The notes: generated by a model not told the origin, from the sequence alone. Shown: positions 1 through 8,517, counted from the stretch's first letter. The stretch is DNA of 64,000 nt from Nostoc commune NIES-4072 (GCF_003113895.1 NZ_BDUD01000001.1:2083821-2147820); one strand, 5' to 3'. A program made the numbers and translations.

Positions 1-156
1 GACCTTGAGTTTCTCTACTTTTTCTTCTAGTTCTAAAATTCTGGAGTTCAGTTTCTGTATGGCGATCGCCTGCTCAACAATCATGTCCACCAGTTGTTCC
101 GGAGCTAACTGGAGAAGGGTTTCACGCTCTAGTTTTAGAGGCAGGTCTTTTCCCAT
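1..156 (-). CDS. IS66-family transposase, N-terminal fragment (runs off the window)
   Basis: The reverse strand from an ATG at 156 reads through to the window edge without a stop. The peptide starts MGKDLPLKLERETLLQL and continues into a leucine/glutamate heptad pattern (ILELEEKVEKLK). This N-terminal coiled coil is typical of the long transposase of cyanobacterial IS66-type elements. Only about 52 residues are visible, so the catalytic DDE part and the intactness of the element cannot be judged. A forward ORF over the same bases is a shadow. The family call rests on recalled similarity of this N-terminus. Confidence 0.6.
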   Translation of the reverse strand, partial: MGKDLPLKLERETLLQLAPEQLVDMIVEQAIAIQKLNSRILELEEKVEKLKV

Positions 157-212
157 AATTCTGATATTCACCCTCAGATGTCACACTTGTCAATACCTCT
201 TGACCTGAATCC

Positions 213-617
213 TTACGAATTATTGCCTAGCGTATGACTTCCTAGTGAATATTCTCTATATGGGTAGGGGTCGCTATTTAATAATGAATAAGCTGCTATT
301 TTTTGCCAATTTAAAGTATCATCAATGTTCACCATAATATCGAGTTGAATTCTTGGAGATTGCCATTCTAAATTAATTGCTGCTAATAATTGTTTTGATT
401 CAGTATCCTCTAATTCAAAAACTGGAAATGGAACCGGAGGCAATGAATAAATCCAGGCAACTGCTTTTAAATTTTCGATTTCCAAGTATTCATCAATTAA
501 TTTATATCCCGGCTTGCTGTAGGGAATATATTCAAAAACTGGTACAACGTTATTGCTCGAATTTGTGTCGAGTGTTACGCATAGTTTTTGTTTAACGATT
601 AGAGTATTTATACTCAT
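213..617 (-). CDS. Hypothetical protein, 134 aa
   Basis: An open frame of 134 residues starts at an ATG at 617. I do not recognise a family. The protein is acidic, soluble and rich in hydrophobic and aromatic residues, with no signal peptide, membrane segment or cysteine cluster. A Pro-rich stretch (YSLPPVPFPVFELED) sits near the middle. It lies between an IS66 fragment and an insertion sequence, so it may be accessory. An opposite-strand ORF at 377-595 is judged a shadow because it is shorter and lacks protein-like composition. Confidence 0.5.
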   Translation of the reverse strand: MSINTLIVKQKLCVTLDTNSSNNVVPVFEYIPYSKPGYKLIDEYLEIENLKAVAWIYSLPPVPFPVFELEDTESKQLLAAINLEWQSPRIQLDIMVNIDDTLNWQKIAAYSLLNSDPYPYREYSLGSHTLGNNS

Positions 618-780
618 TGTAGTTATGCACTATTACAAAGCATTTTTCTAGCATCTTAACCTACTAGAAGAATGCTGCAAAGAACCTTTTTAAAGTACTT
701 GACGAAGCCGTGAAAAGATTGCTAGATATGTGGTGTACCCGTTTTAATAAAAAGTAAAAACATGGCTGCTGTTGATGATT

Positions 781-1006
781 TGACTTTCAGTAGACCGAAA
801 AGTTTTCCAGAAGCGTTACCAGTCCTTGATCTGGGCTTTGGAATAGCAGGAGCCGAAATCAGCTTCTAAGGAGCGTTTCAAGAACTTTTGTTCTAGGCAG
901 ACTTAAGAGCGATCGCAACTGGCTATGATTGCTAGTCCCAAAACCGACGGCTGAAACCCTCATTGTTTCGTCAACTTCCAAAAGTTTTCGATCTACTGAC
1001 TTTTAC
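781..1006. repeat. MITE-like segment with imperfect inverted ends
   Basis: Forward sequence at about 781-815 (core AGTAGACCGAAAAGTTTTCC) is an imperfect inverted copy of 965-1006, whose reverse complement reads AGTAGATCGAAAACTTTTGG. The roughly 220 bp enclosed have no credible gene. Inverted ends around a short non-coding core suggest a non-autonomous element, but I saw no target duplication. The rest of 618-1100 holds nothing else I can support. Confidence 0.35.
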
Positions 1007-1159
1007 TGATATTGGCCCCCAAATAGGTGATACTACCCTTCGTACTTGGTGGAATAGTTTACCAGCGCTACCGGATGGCATACAAACTGCTGAAATGTTT
1101 GGGACTTCCAAGAAATAAAATATACAACTAGTAAGAATGATAATCATTATAATGAGGGG

Positions 1160-1192
1160 AGGTCTTGGGTTGCCAACGGCAACCCAAGACCT
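1160..1192. repeat. Subterminal hairpin, left end of the ISAzo13-type element
   Basis: AGGTCTTGGGTTGCC (1160-1174) is perfectly complementary to GGCAACCCAAGACCT (1178-1192) across an AAC loop. The right end has a hairpin of different stem sequence but the same GCC-AAC-GGC tip. Confidence 0.8.
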
Positions 1193-1404
1193 CACCTTAT
1201 ACACATGGAAAATCTGCACTTTCCTGGCTTGACTGAAAAGTGCTATTTGATTATTAATTATAGCTAAAGAAAACTTTAATAACTATTTTTTTAACCTATG
1301 TTGCTCCATAGTGAATATCAATAAACCATTTCCCTAAATCTGGGAAAGTTTCATGGGTTGAATCAGTCAAACGCTTAATTTGCTCCTCAACTTTTGACAT
1401 AGCT

Positions 1405-2046
1405 TCAAATGTTCAGCTTAACGCCTAGCTCATAAGTTTCAGTGACTAGTTTAACAACAGGATGTTTGCCATTCCAAGTCATATTCTTAGCAAAATTTAA
1501 AGCAGCTTCTACTTCATCTAAAATGCTCCCATTCCAATAATTTTCTAGTACAGCCCAAGTCCGTTCGATAGGATTATATTTACTATGATAGGGAGGGTAG
1601 TAAGCTAAACGTAAATTCAGTTGATATTTCTGAGAAAATTCAACTATTCGTTTCATGAATTGTGTACGCCGAAAACTATTTTCTCCTCCATTATCTTGAT
1701 TAATAAGCAGAGTTTTTATTTCGGGAAATCGCCAACTTTCTGATGACCAAAAATCTGCTAAAATATCAACGATAAAATCACTCGTTACTTTTGATTCTGT
1801 AAAATATAAAAATAACTCGTCAAGACCTGGAAGAAATATGCCATAAGGAGTCACGCTTGTTTTAGGGTGGAAGTCATGGTCATCAGTTTTTGTCGGCGCT
1901 CGATTTCTACCACCACGGTCAAATGACCCGATATTGACACGAGCTTTTGCATCCAAGCTTAAACGTAAAATACTTGGATCTTCTATTGCTTCTTGATAAA
2001 CTATAGCTAATTGCTCAAAGATTGCGTCAGTTTCAGGAATTTTTTT
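1405..2046 (-). CDS. ISAzo13 transposase, catalytic frame reached by -1 shift
   Basis: The frame is open from the A8 run at about 2046 and reads KKIPETDAIFEQL, then the three acidic residues of a DDE nuclease: Asp in SLDAKARVNIG, Asp in LLINQDNGGEN, and Glu in SKYNPIERTWAVLENYW. This order and spacing are those of the ISAzo13 (DDE_Tnp_ISAZ013) family. All three catalytic residues are present, so the element could be active if the frames are joined. The first in-frame start codon is a TTG at 1956, inside the conserved domain, so independent initiation is unlikely to give a working enzyme. Confidence 0.75.
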   Translation of the reverse strand, partial: KKIPETDAIFEQLAIVYQEAIEDPSILRLSLDAKARVNIGSFDRGGRNRAPTKTDDHDFHPKTSVTPYGIFLPGLDELFLYFTESKVTSDFIVDILADFWSSESWRFPEIKTLLINQDNGGENSFRRTQFMKRIVEFSQKYQLNLRLAYYPPYHSKYNPIERTWAVLENYWNGSILDEVEAALNFAKNMTWNGKHPVVKLVTETYELGVKLNI

Positions 2047-2534
2047 TGAGGTTGAATTTTGGCAACCCGTTTGAGGCGATATCCTAAACCATTTAACTTA
2101 ACACGAATTGTTTCTGAAGTTGGTAAGTCTTCATCTGCATAACCAAATTTCTCAATTAATTGATGTCTGACTTCCGCAGCACTCAGGCGCGTGTAAAGCC
2201 TTTGACTTTTAAAACTTGGATCTATTTGACTTTGACCATCTACCAAGTTTTTGATATCTGATAAAAGATTTGGTAGATGTGATTCGGCTTTATAACGTCC
2301 TCGATCTCGATAATTATCTACACAAGTAATACCACTAGTTAATTCTTTAATTCCTTTACTAATTGTGACACGATTCCATCCTAACTCTTGCTCTGCTTTC
2401 AACTGTCCTCCATGTCCTAATGCTGCAACTGTTTGTGCTAGAAATTTACGCTTGGCCGAACCCTTTAATTGCTCGGCAGTTTCCTTCAACAAGTTTTTCA
2501 ATGAATCGGTTAATTGTATTGACACCTGAAACAT
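2007..2534 (-). CDS. ISAzo13 transposase, upstream frame (N-terminal part)
   Basis: This 175-residue frame holds the N-terminal helix-turn-helix region, including ALGHGGQLKAEQELGWNR followed by a segment ending LGYRLKRVAKIQPQKK. It lacks the DDE residues, which are encoded in the next frame. The coding sequence runs into a run of eight A (reverse strand; T8 at 2040-2047). After the run this frame reads only about a dozen residues before a stop. Re-reading one A (-1 shift) joins it smoothly to the catalytic part. Either a programmed frameshift or transcriptional slippage produces the full transposase, or the gene is inactivated by a single base loss. The sequence alone cannot decide. Confidence 0.75.
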   Translation of the reverse strand: MFQVSIQLTDSLKNLLKETAEQLKGSAKRKFLAQTVAALGHGGQLKAEQELGWNRVTISKGIKELTSGITCVDNYRDRGRYKAESHLPNLLSDIKNLVDGQSQIDPSFKSQRLYTRLSAAEVRHQLIEKFGYADEDLPTSETIRVKLNGLGYRLKRVAKIQPQKKFLKLTQSLSN

Positions 2535-2570
2535 CCCAAAATCGAATCATCATTGAATTTACTACAAATT

Positions 2571-2609
2571 GGGGTGGGATAGGCTGCCAACGGCAGCCTA
2601 TCCCACCCC
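2571..2609. repeat. Subterminal hairpin, right end of the ISAzo13-type element
   Basis: GGGGTGGGATAGGCTGCC (2571-2588) pairs perfectly with GGCAGCCTATCCCACCCC (2592-2609) across an AAC loop. The loop and closing GCC/GGC match the left hairpin while the rest of the stem differs. This suggests that pairing, not sequence, is conserved. Confidence 0.8.
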
Positions 2610-2645
2610 CCTAACAATGATTATCATTCTTAGTAACTGTATATT

Positions 2646-3077
2646 TTATTTTCTGGAAGTCCCTATATGCCCCGATTTTTGTGCTTTGAAAAGAGGCAAA
2701 ACAGCATGAGTAGCATATAGCAGTCCTAGTACGTTGAGGTCAAACGATCGCCGCCAATCTGAGCTATTTCCTGCTTCAATGGTTCCTAGTAAAGCAATCC
2801 CTGCATTATTCACAAGAATATCAACCCTTCCCAATTCTGCATTTGCCTTTGCCACCAAATTATTTACCTGGGTTTCGTCAGTTACATCAGTAACAATGGG
2901 TAATGCCTTGCCACCACTAGCTTCAATACGTTGTGTCAATGCCTGAATGCGATCGCCACGCCTAGCAGCCAGCACTACTGTTGCTCCAACTGAAGCCAAA
3001 GCGATCGCAGTTGCTTCTCCAATTCCTGCTGAAGCCCCAGTGATAATTGCTACTTTTTCATCTAATTTACCTGTCAT
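2646..3077 (-). pseudogene. Short-chain dehydrogenase/reductase, truncated by the insertion sequence
   Basis: The 143 residues carry the SDR nucleotide-binding motif TGASAGIGEA, the NNAG motif (VDILVNNAGIAL) and the helix up to KAQKSGHI. The last codons (GTSRK and stop) are encoded by the insertion-sequence end. An intact SDR is about 240-250 residues and continues after GHI with VNISS and the YxxxK site. The catalytic Ser/Tyr/Lys are therefore missing and the protein is almost certainly inactive. Beyond the far end of the element (below 1101) the reverse strand reads NISAV, fitting the missing continuation, but it soon becomes unrecognisable. The start at 3077 has the usual MTGKLDEKVAIITG opening. 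Confidence 0.8.
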
Positions 3078-3440
3078 TTATCTAACTCCTTAGTAATTGA
3101 TAGTATTAGGTATTAATTATTCCTTTTCTGCTCCCCCTGCCTTTTAGTAAGGTGCTATTCTGACTACTTGTTCAAGGCGATCGCAGCAGATGCTTTATTG
3201 ATCAAATAGATGAATTGAAAAATTCAAAGGCATCGATTTCTCAATCGGTAAGACTGGCTTTTCTACTTGTCATATATTTGGTAGAGTACCTAGATATTCT
3301 TAACTCCAGACTCGTTCAACTACATTAACAATAATGTTGAATAAAATACGGTAATTCGATAGATTTGTTGTATTGATACTAGTAAGCAAACTATCATAGA
3401 CAACTCCAAGAAGCAAGCTCTAGAGGTTTTCGTATAAGCA
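3078..3440. other. Intergenic, 363 bp, divergent
   Basis: This is the region between the divergent SDR pseudogene and the membrane-protein gene, and it presumably holds both promoters. I see one HIP1-like site and A/T-rich stretches but no repeat, terminator or RNA gene that I can support. Confidence 0.5.
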
Positions 3441-3890
3441 ATGGCTCAAAAAGTTGCCTTATCTCGATTTGCATTAGCATTTATTGCAGGCTTTGTGTCT
3501 GTTTTGCTATTTCACCAAGGTGTATTAGCCTTGCTACATGCAGTGAATTTCGCGCCTCGCGCCCCCTATGCAACTGCACCGACACAACCATTAGGAATCC
3601 CACAAATTTGGTCAAGCGCATTCTGGGGAGGGATTTGGGGACTGATTTGGGTAGCCGTCGCGCCTCGTTTTCGGCATGATAAAAGCTACTGGTTAGCTGC
3701 ATTAGTATTTGGTGCAATTGTCCCGACCTTAGTGGCTTGGTTTGTGGTCGCACCACTCAAGGGTCAGCCCATCGCTGGAGGCTGGAAACTTGCAGGAATA
3801 GTGACAGGTTTATTGGTTAATGGTGCTTGGGGTATTGGAACTGCCGGGTTGCTGAGATTATTTTCTAGAGAGAAGTTGTTTAACAGCTAG
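3441..3890 (+). CDS. Small membrane protein, 149 aa, function unknown
   Basis: Four hydrophobic segments are visible, at roughly residues 9-33, 57-75, 84-104 and 117-138, joined by short loops, so this is a polytopic inner-membrane protein. A Pro/Ala-rich loop (APRAPYATAPTQPLGIP) follows the first helix. I know similar uncharacterised proteins in cyanobacteria and proteobacteria, but no activity. It has no visible partner: the next gene converges on it from 4379. The ATG at 3441 is preceded by a weak ribosome site. Confidence 0.7.
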   Translation: MAQKVALSRFALAFIAGFVSVLLFHQGVLALLHAVNFAPRAPYATAPTQPLGIPQIWSSAFWGGIWGLIWVAVAPRFRHDKSYWLAALVFGAIVPTLVAWFVVAPLKGQPIAGGWKLAGIVTGLLVNGAWGIGTAGLLRLFSREKLFNS

Positions 3891-3956
3891 ACTTATTAGG
3901 AACTTCTACCAGTTTTTCAAGAGACTCGCCATTTGTTTGGCAAGCCTCTAAAGTTA

Positions 3957-4379
3957 TTACCCAGAAGTTCCTGGCTCAATCCGCGCTCCAAGCTGAAGAA
4001 CTCGTCCAAGATCATCAGCGTTACGCCAGGTTTCAATTATTTTCCCGTCAACAATCCAATGAATGAAGATAGCCGTGAACGTTTGTTCTCGGCCATAGCT
4101 AGGTATTCCAAAGAAAGTTTCCTGAAGGCAGGTATTAGTTGCACGCACCACTACTTTGTCACCTTCAGCAATTACATCTTCAATTGTCCATTTCTGCTGG
4201 ATAGCCCCAAATGAACCAAAAAGTTTGCGTACCCCATCTGGCCCCGGAGGAAGCCCAGGTAAACCACCGTGCATCCTCCAAGTTGGGGCAGTCATCTCGC
4301 AGATATCTTCAATCCGATGCTCGCTAATGAGTTCTATCCACCGTCGAGCAATTATTTTGTTGTCTTCAATGGCAGACAT
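3957..4379 (-). CDS. SnoaL-like ester-cyclase/NTF2-fold protein, 140 aa
   Basis: The length and pattern fit the SnoaL-like polyketide cyclase family (NTF2 fold). An N-terminal helix (NKIIARRWIELISEH) leads to PTWRMHGGLPGLPPGPDGVRK, then β-strands ending FIHWIVDGKIIETWRNADDLG. The WRxxDD-type end and the central His are typical of this fold's pocket. Substrate cannot be inferred, and many such proteins are stand-alone stress or secondary-metabolism proteins. No polyketide genes are nearby. The gene converges with the small membrane-protein gene. Confidence 0.75.
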   Translation of the reverse strand: MSAIEDNKIIARRWIELISEHRIEDICEMTAPTWRMHGGLPGLPPGPDGVRKLFGSFGAIQQKWTIEDVIAEGDKVVVRATNTCLQETFFGIPSYGREQTFTAIFIHWIVDGKIIETWRNADDLGRVLQLGARIEPGTSG

Positions 4380-4628
4380 TGCTACTCCTTTTTTACTTAA
4401 ATTAAAAATAGTATTTATTTATCGTTGATTAACTGTCGGCTGAGTGTTTTAATCGAATACCCAAGGGTACAAGGAATTTTTGGGACAAACGATAGCACAG
4501 CACTGGTTTTACCAATGCAAACAAACAATAGGTAATGTTAACATCAGGCAAACTATACTGATCTTAAATCATTCGTGAAAATTGATATAAAATTTTTATT
4601 TACTATATTTTCTAAAAAAGTATAATAT

Positions 4629-5576
4629 ATGCCTAAAATTACTGTTTGCGTTCCTACTTTTAATCGTGTTCATCTCCTTCCTTATGCCATTGACAGCGTA
4701 CTTAATCAGTCTGAGCAAGACTTTGAGCTAATTGTTTGTGATGACGGTTCTAGCGATCGCACACCTGAGTTAATGTCACAGTATACAGATCACCGGATTA
4801 AATATATCCGTCATCTGCAAAATATTGGTAAAAGTAATAATATGCGCTCTGGCTTTGATGCAGCCAGTGGTGAATATTTTATTAAATTTGATGATGATGA
4901 TCGGCTAACACCCGATTTTCTTGCAAGTACCGCAGCTATTCTTACTCAAGACTCTAGCATTGATTTTGTTGGTACAGACCATTGGATAATTGATATTGAT
5001 AATGTGCGGGATGAGGCAAAAACTCAAGAAAATTCTCATCGCTGGGGTAGAAATAATTTATCAGCAGGTATTGTAGATAATTTGTTGGAAGTAGTATTTA
5101 TTCAACAAAGTTTTCAAGTTGGGGCGACATTATTTCGCCGTAAAACATTGCAAGAATTAGGATATATGCAGCCCAATTTGCAAAATTGTGAGGATAATGA
5201 TTTGTTTGTACGTCTAGCTTTGGCTGGGAAAAAAGGCTATTATTTACCAGAATTATTAATGGAATATCGCTACCATGCAGAGCAGCAAGGTATCAACAGA
5301 GCCATTCCTTATTTATATGATAAAATCCGGTATTTAGAAAGTTATAAATTTGAGTCTGAAAAGATAGAGACAATCAGGAAAAATCGTTTAACTGAAACGC
5401 AATTATTATTAGGTTTGCGTTTAATTGAAAAGGGGGAAACGCAAAAAGGCAGAGAGCTAGTTTTAGCGGGACAGTCTTTTTCAACTGCTAAAGCTTGGAC
5501 TGGTTTAGGGTTATCGTTGTTACCAGTTGGGTTGCGGGGTAAGGCGTTTAATGCATTGCGACAGGTGCGGGGTTAG
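4629..5576 (+). CDS. Glycosyltransferase family 2
   Basis: A GT-A fold glycosyltransferase of 315 residues. It opens with VCVPTFNRVHLLPYAIDSVL, then has the nucleotide-binding VCDDGSSDRTPEL segment and the metal-binding run KFDDDDRLTPDFL near residue 95. Further on, a QVGATLFRR segment and EDNDLFVRLAL (ED acid/base region near residue 195) match the family. It has no membrane helix, so it is probably cytosolic or peripheral, acting on an unknown polysaccharide or lipid acceptor. It is transcribed alone. The upstream 250 bp is A/T-rich with no distinct motif. Confidence 0.85.
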   Translation: MPKITVCVPTFNRVHLLPYAIDSVLNQSEQDFELIVCDDGSSDRTPELMSQYTDHRIKYIRHLQNIGKSNNMRSGFDAASGEYFIKFDDDDRLTPDFLASTAAILTQDSSIDFVGTDHWIIDIDNVRDEAKTQENSHRWGRNNLSAGIVDNLLEVVFIQQSFQVGATLFRRKTLQELGYMQPNLQNCEDNDLFVRLALAGKKGYYLPELLMEYRYHAEQQGINRAIPYLYDKIRYLESYKFESEKIETIRKNRLTETQLLLGLRLIEKGETQKGRELVLAGQSFSTAKAWTGLGLSLLPVGLRGKAFNALRQVRG

Positions 5577-5609
5577 CCTATGGTAATCATAATATGACCC
5601 AGTTAGTAG

Positions 5610-6353
5610 TTAGTCTCCATGACTTTTATCAGCTTTTTCAAGAGCATTGAGAATATCAGTCTTTGTCATTCGTGTTGTTATTTTAATCCCTTGTTTTCTT
5701 GCAATTTCTTGTAGTTGATCTTTTTTCATGCTATACGATGGCTTGCTTGGAACTTCTTCAATAATCTTTTTAACAGCTTCTGTAAATTGCTGAACTAACT
5801 GAATGTCAATATTTGTTTGCTTATTTGGACTCTCCTCCAATTTTTTAACCGATGTAGTAAGTTGCTCAACCTTTTTGTTAAGTGTTTCTACTTCAAGAAA
5901 TAATTTATTAAGCTGCTTAAGTATTTTTTTAGTTGATTCTGTCTCTTCAGAAACTGATGGTAATACTACAGCGATAGAATCCGAGGAATCTGAAAAACCC
6001 AGCAATTGCTGCATTTCTTCTTTAGCAGCAGCAGCTTGTTCATCGGTCATATCAAATACCCAAACCCACAGTTTCTCAATGTCAAGTTCTTTAGCAACTA
6101 GACACCAATCAGCACCATAAATAACTTCGTACTCTTTTTCTTCACTGTATGCCTCAGTACGGCGCACAATCAGAGGAATTAAATTAGTACCTTGTTGAGT
6201 AAGGCTGTTCCTTAAGTATTCGCGTTTTTCAAAAGGAACTTCTACAGTTTCAGACTCTGGTACAGCAATTTGAAAAGTGTAAACTTGTCCGTGGGAGATT
6301 GACTTGATACGTAAATATTCAACAATGCGATTATGACGTTCTGTTTCTTGCAT
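5610..6353 (-). CDS. ParB-like partition protein with C-terminal Rho-N/SAP-like domain
   Basis: Residues about 30-115 follow the ParB N-terminal pattern: RNSLTQQGTNLIPLIVRR, then YEVIYGADWCLVAKELDIEKLWVWVFD, comparable to the GERR-helix of ParB/Spo0J. A predicted coiled coil at about 140-180 follows. The last 40 residues (MKKDQLQEIARKQGIKIT...MTKTDILNALEKA) resemble a Rho-N/SAP-type nucleic-acid-binding motif. No classical central HTH is evident. It is encoded nine bases downstream of the ParA fusion, so the two are almost certainly co-transcribed. It may be a centromere-binding partner or a DNA-targeting subunit. Confidence 0.65.
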   Translation of the reverse strand: MQETERHNRIVEYLRIKSISHGQVYTFQIAVPESETVEVPFEKREYLRNSLTQQGTNLIPLIVRRTEAYSEEKEYEVIYGADWCLVAKELDIEKLWVWVFDMTDEQAAAAKEEMQQLLGFSDSSDSIAVVLPSVSEETESTKKILKQLNKLFLEVETLNKKVEQLTTSVKKLEESPNKQTNIDIQLVQQFTEAVKKIIEEVPSKPSYSMKKDQLQEIARKQGIKITTRMTKTDILNALEKADKSHGD

Positions 6354-6362
6354 TTTTACCTC

Positions 6363-7841
6363 TTATTTATTTGTAGTATAAATTAAGTGTTTGGCTAAAT
6401 TTATGTAACAGTTAAAAGCATCTTGGGCAGCTTCTTTATCTTTAGAGCTTAATTCACGATCAAACTCTGCAAAGCAAAGAGGATAACCTTTATTAGGTGT
6501 AGTTGCAACTATACTGAGGTTTGGAATCCATGTATTTTGAGGAAATAATTCTACATTTTTACTTTCAGGACGCTTTGAGAGAATATCAAAAATTTTATCA
6601 CTCATAGCTAGAGCAATCTTATTTGCTGACCTGTTATACATACTAACTGCAATACCTAGAATTGGTAATGGTTCATCTCTATATTGATGGACTCCAATAG
6701 CGCGATTAATAACATACTCTAATGCTCGAATAGGATAAGCCGCAAGATGTGTAGGAATTAAAATTCCTGAAGATGCCATGAGTGAAATATCATTAACTCT
6801 ACTAAATGCTGGTGGCGGATCAATCAATATATAATCATATTGATTATGGTACTTCTTCAGCTTTTTGGCCAATACTCTATCAATATCTGGTGTAGTATTC
6901 AAGGTGAGTTCTTGCTCACTTAAACGAATGTGAGAGGGGACAATATCTAGTTCTACATCATCCCAGTTTTTATGAATAATAGTTTCTTCTAAGCTGGTTC
7001 TTGGATCGGTAATGAGATTGATTATATCTTTCTTACCTAGCTGTTCAACATCATCAAAAGGATCTATTCCCAGTCCCATTGTCAGATTAGCTTGAGCGTC
7101 AATATCAATCAGAAGGACTCGTTTACCTAGCTTGTTGAGAGCGGCCGCAAGATTGATAGTTGTTGTAGTCTTACCTACGCCACCTTTGTTATTAAATACA
7201 GTAATAATCATCGATTTGCGTTCTTCTTTAGTTTCAGAAACTAATTTTTTTTCTTCACTGGTTTGCTGGGTTTGAATGGGAGAAGTCTTACGTTTGTTGA
7301 ATAAGTTCAACATATCTTCTTGTTGCACCTCTTTTAAGATTAAATTTAGAAACTGTAACCGAATATTTTGTTGGTTTTTATACAAAGTAGAAGTAAAGTT
7401 TAAATAAGTTTTTTTGGATAAAATTTTGTAAAATGACCTATATCTAAGAATAAGTGTGGCTTGGGAATACTCTACAATAGTTGTAATTTTTTTATCATAG
7501 TTATAAAGTATACGAAAGTCATAGCCATTGGTTAACAGCCCGATAACAGACCCAGTGTGGCGCATGTAATTATTAATTTGCCAAACGCTGTGGGCAATGT
7601 TTTTGCTGGGCGCTTTAACTTCAATAATTAAATATGCTGGTTTTATTAAAGCGGAGTCTGGTTGACCCACTAAGAAGTCAAGCTTAGATTGTAGAACTAC
7701 CACTTGAGACTGCCAATCGGCATTGCTGTAACCAAGGATACCTAAGAGGGGAACTACTACCTTTTGCTCTACATCGGATTCATTACTATTTGGAGCGATC
7801 GCTTGAAAAATGTTTTGCAGTATCGAGCCATAGTCAGCCAT
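6363..7841 (-). CDS. ParA-type ATPase fused to an N-terminal HsdR-like nuclease domain
   Basis: Residues below are numbered from the TTG at 7850; the preferred start is the ATG at 7841 (residue 4, MADYGSILQ). Residues 1-165 look like the type I restriction HsdR N-terminal fold. They have ESDVEQKVVVPLL, then Asp58 (KLDFLVG), Glu77-x-Lys79 (LIIEVKAP) and Gln91-x3-Tyr95, which form a complete PD-(D/E)xK plus QxxxY set. After a polar linker, residues 213-495 are a ParA/Soj ATPase with KGGVGKTTT (deviant Walker A, about 222-230), LLIDIDAQAN, and DYILIDPPPAF (Walker B). Both halves appear intact. ParA is usually about 260-300 residues, so the nuclease-like domain is an addition. Function could be plasmid-like partitioning or a defence-type role. 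Confidence 0.8.
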   Translation of the reverse strand: MADYGSILQNIFQAIAPNSNESDVEQKVVVPLLGILGYSNADWQSQVVVLQSKLDFLVGQPDSALIKPAYLIIEVKAPSKNIAHSVWQINNYMRHTGSVIGLLTNGYDFRILYNYDKKITTIVEYSQATLILRYRSFYKILSKKTYLNFTSTLYKNQQNIRLQFLNLILKEVQQEDMLNLFNKRKTSPIQTQQTSEEKKLVSETKEERKSMIITVFNNKGGVGKTTTTINLAAALNKLGKRVLLIDIDAQANLTMGLGIDPFDDVEQLGKKDIINLITDPRTSLEETIIHKNWDDVELDIVPSHIRLSEQELTLNTTPDIDRVLAKKLKKYHNQYDYILIDPPPAFSRVNDISLMASSGILIPTHLAAYPIRALEYVINRAIGVHQYRDEPLPILGIAVSMYNRSANKIALAMSDKIFDILSKRPESKNVELFPQNTWIPNLSIVATTPNKGYPLCFAEFDRELSSKDKEAAQDAFNCYINLAKHLIYTTNK

Positions 7842-7991
7842 AGTCAGCAATCATACTAACACCGAGAGGCATCCAACTTTACAATTCTATCCGCTAATTT
7901 ATACGTTGTAAGAATTTTTGCCTCTATTGCTAGTAAAATCCAAGAATGGCTAGAATCGAAGAGTTTACTTAACCTATTTGCGCTAAAGGTT

Positions 7992-8363
7992 TTGGCTACT
8001 GTATCTTGTCCCCACTGCCATCAACTCGTTGATAATCAAGCTATCAGTTGTCCCTATTGCCGGACGACACTCAAAGCTTACGGTCATCCCGGTATTCCAT
8101 TGCACCGTGCCATTGGGGACGGGTATCTGTGCGACACCTGCACTTATCACGCTGATGATACTTGCAATTTTCCTCAGCGTCCCTACGCCAAAGACTGTAC
8201 CCTCTACCAAAATATTGAAGAGACAAAGTTAGAGTTGGAACAGCAGCGTTACACTAATAGTTTTGCAATAACTGTAAAAAGTTGGGTAAAACGCAATCAG
8301 GCTTTGCTGTTACTTTTGGGTTTATTATTGGTCTGTTTGTTGTTCGTTATATTAAGGTCTTGA
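7992..8363 (+). CDS. Zinc-ribbon protein with C-terminal membrane anchor
   Basis: The N-terminus has a CPHC...CPYC pair (residues 6-9 and 20-23), a typical zinc ribbon. A second cluster follows (LCDTCTYHADDTCNFPQRPYAKDC). A single hydrophobic helix closes the protein (QALLLLLGLLLVCLLFVIL, about 101-120). It is therefore a tail-anchored protein with its metal-binding head in the cytoplasm. I recognise this as a conserved cyanobacterial hypothetical, with no known role. No in-frame ATG lies close upstream, and the TTG at 7992 is the best start. An ORF on the opposite strand is a shadow. Confidence 0.7.
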   Translation: MATVSCPHCHQLVDNQAISCPYCRTTLKAYGHPGIPLHRAIGDGYLCDTCTYHADDTCNFPQRPYAKDCTLYQNIEETKLELEQQRYTNSFAITVKSWVKRNQALLLLLGLLLVCLLFVILRS

Positions 8364-8517
8364 TTTGTGTTAAGTGGGGAGTGGGGAGTAGGGGAAGATG
8401 AGGCAGCAGGGGAAGAAGAACTATTAATTATTGCCAAATGCTCAATGCCCAATGCCTTCATCTCCCTCATCCCCCTCATCTCCCTCATCTCCCCCATTCC
8501 CCACTTCCTAACTTCAA

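Larger units (their letters stand above)
1101..2663 (-). mobile_element. ISAzo13-type insertion sequence
   Basis: Both ends carry a roughly 50 bp imperfect inverted repeat starting GGGACTTCC and running through ATAAAATATACA and AAGAATGATAATCATT. Just inside each end is a large hairpin with the shared core TGCCAACGGCA (1160-1192 and 2571-2609). Between them lie two leftward frames that together make one DDE transposase. The element sits in a short-chain dehydrogenase gene, whose 5' part continues at 2664. No clear target-site duplication is visible (left flank ATGTTT, right flank TATATG), so the outer limits are uncertain by a few bases. Confidence 0.75.

Noticed and set aside
971..1219. 82-residue reverse ORF
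   Set aside because: It crosses the end of the insertion sequence and joins unrelated DNA; only the NISAV stretch is meaningful.
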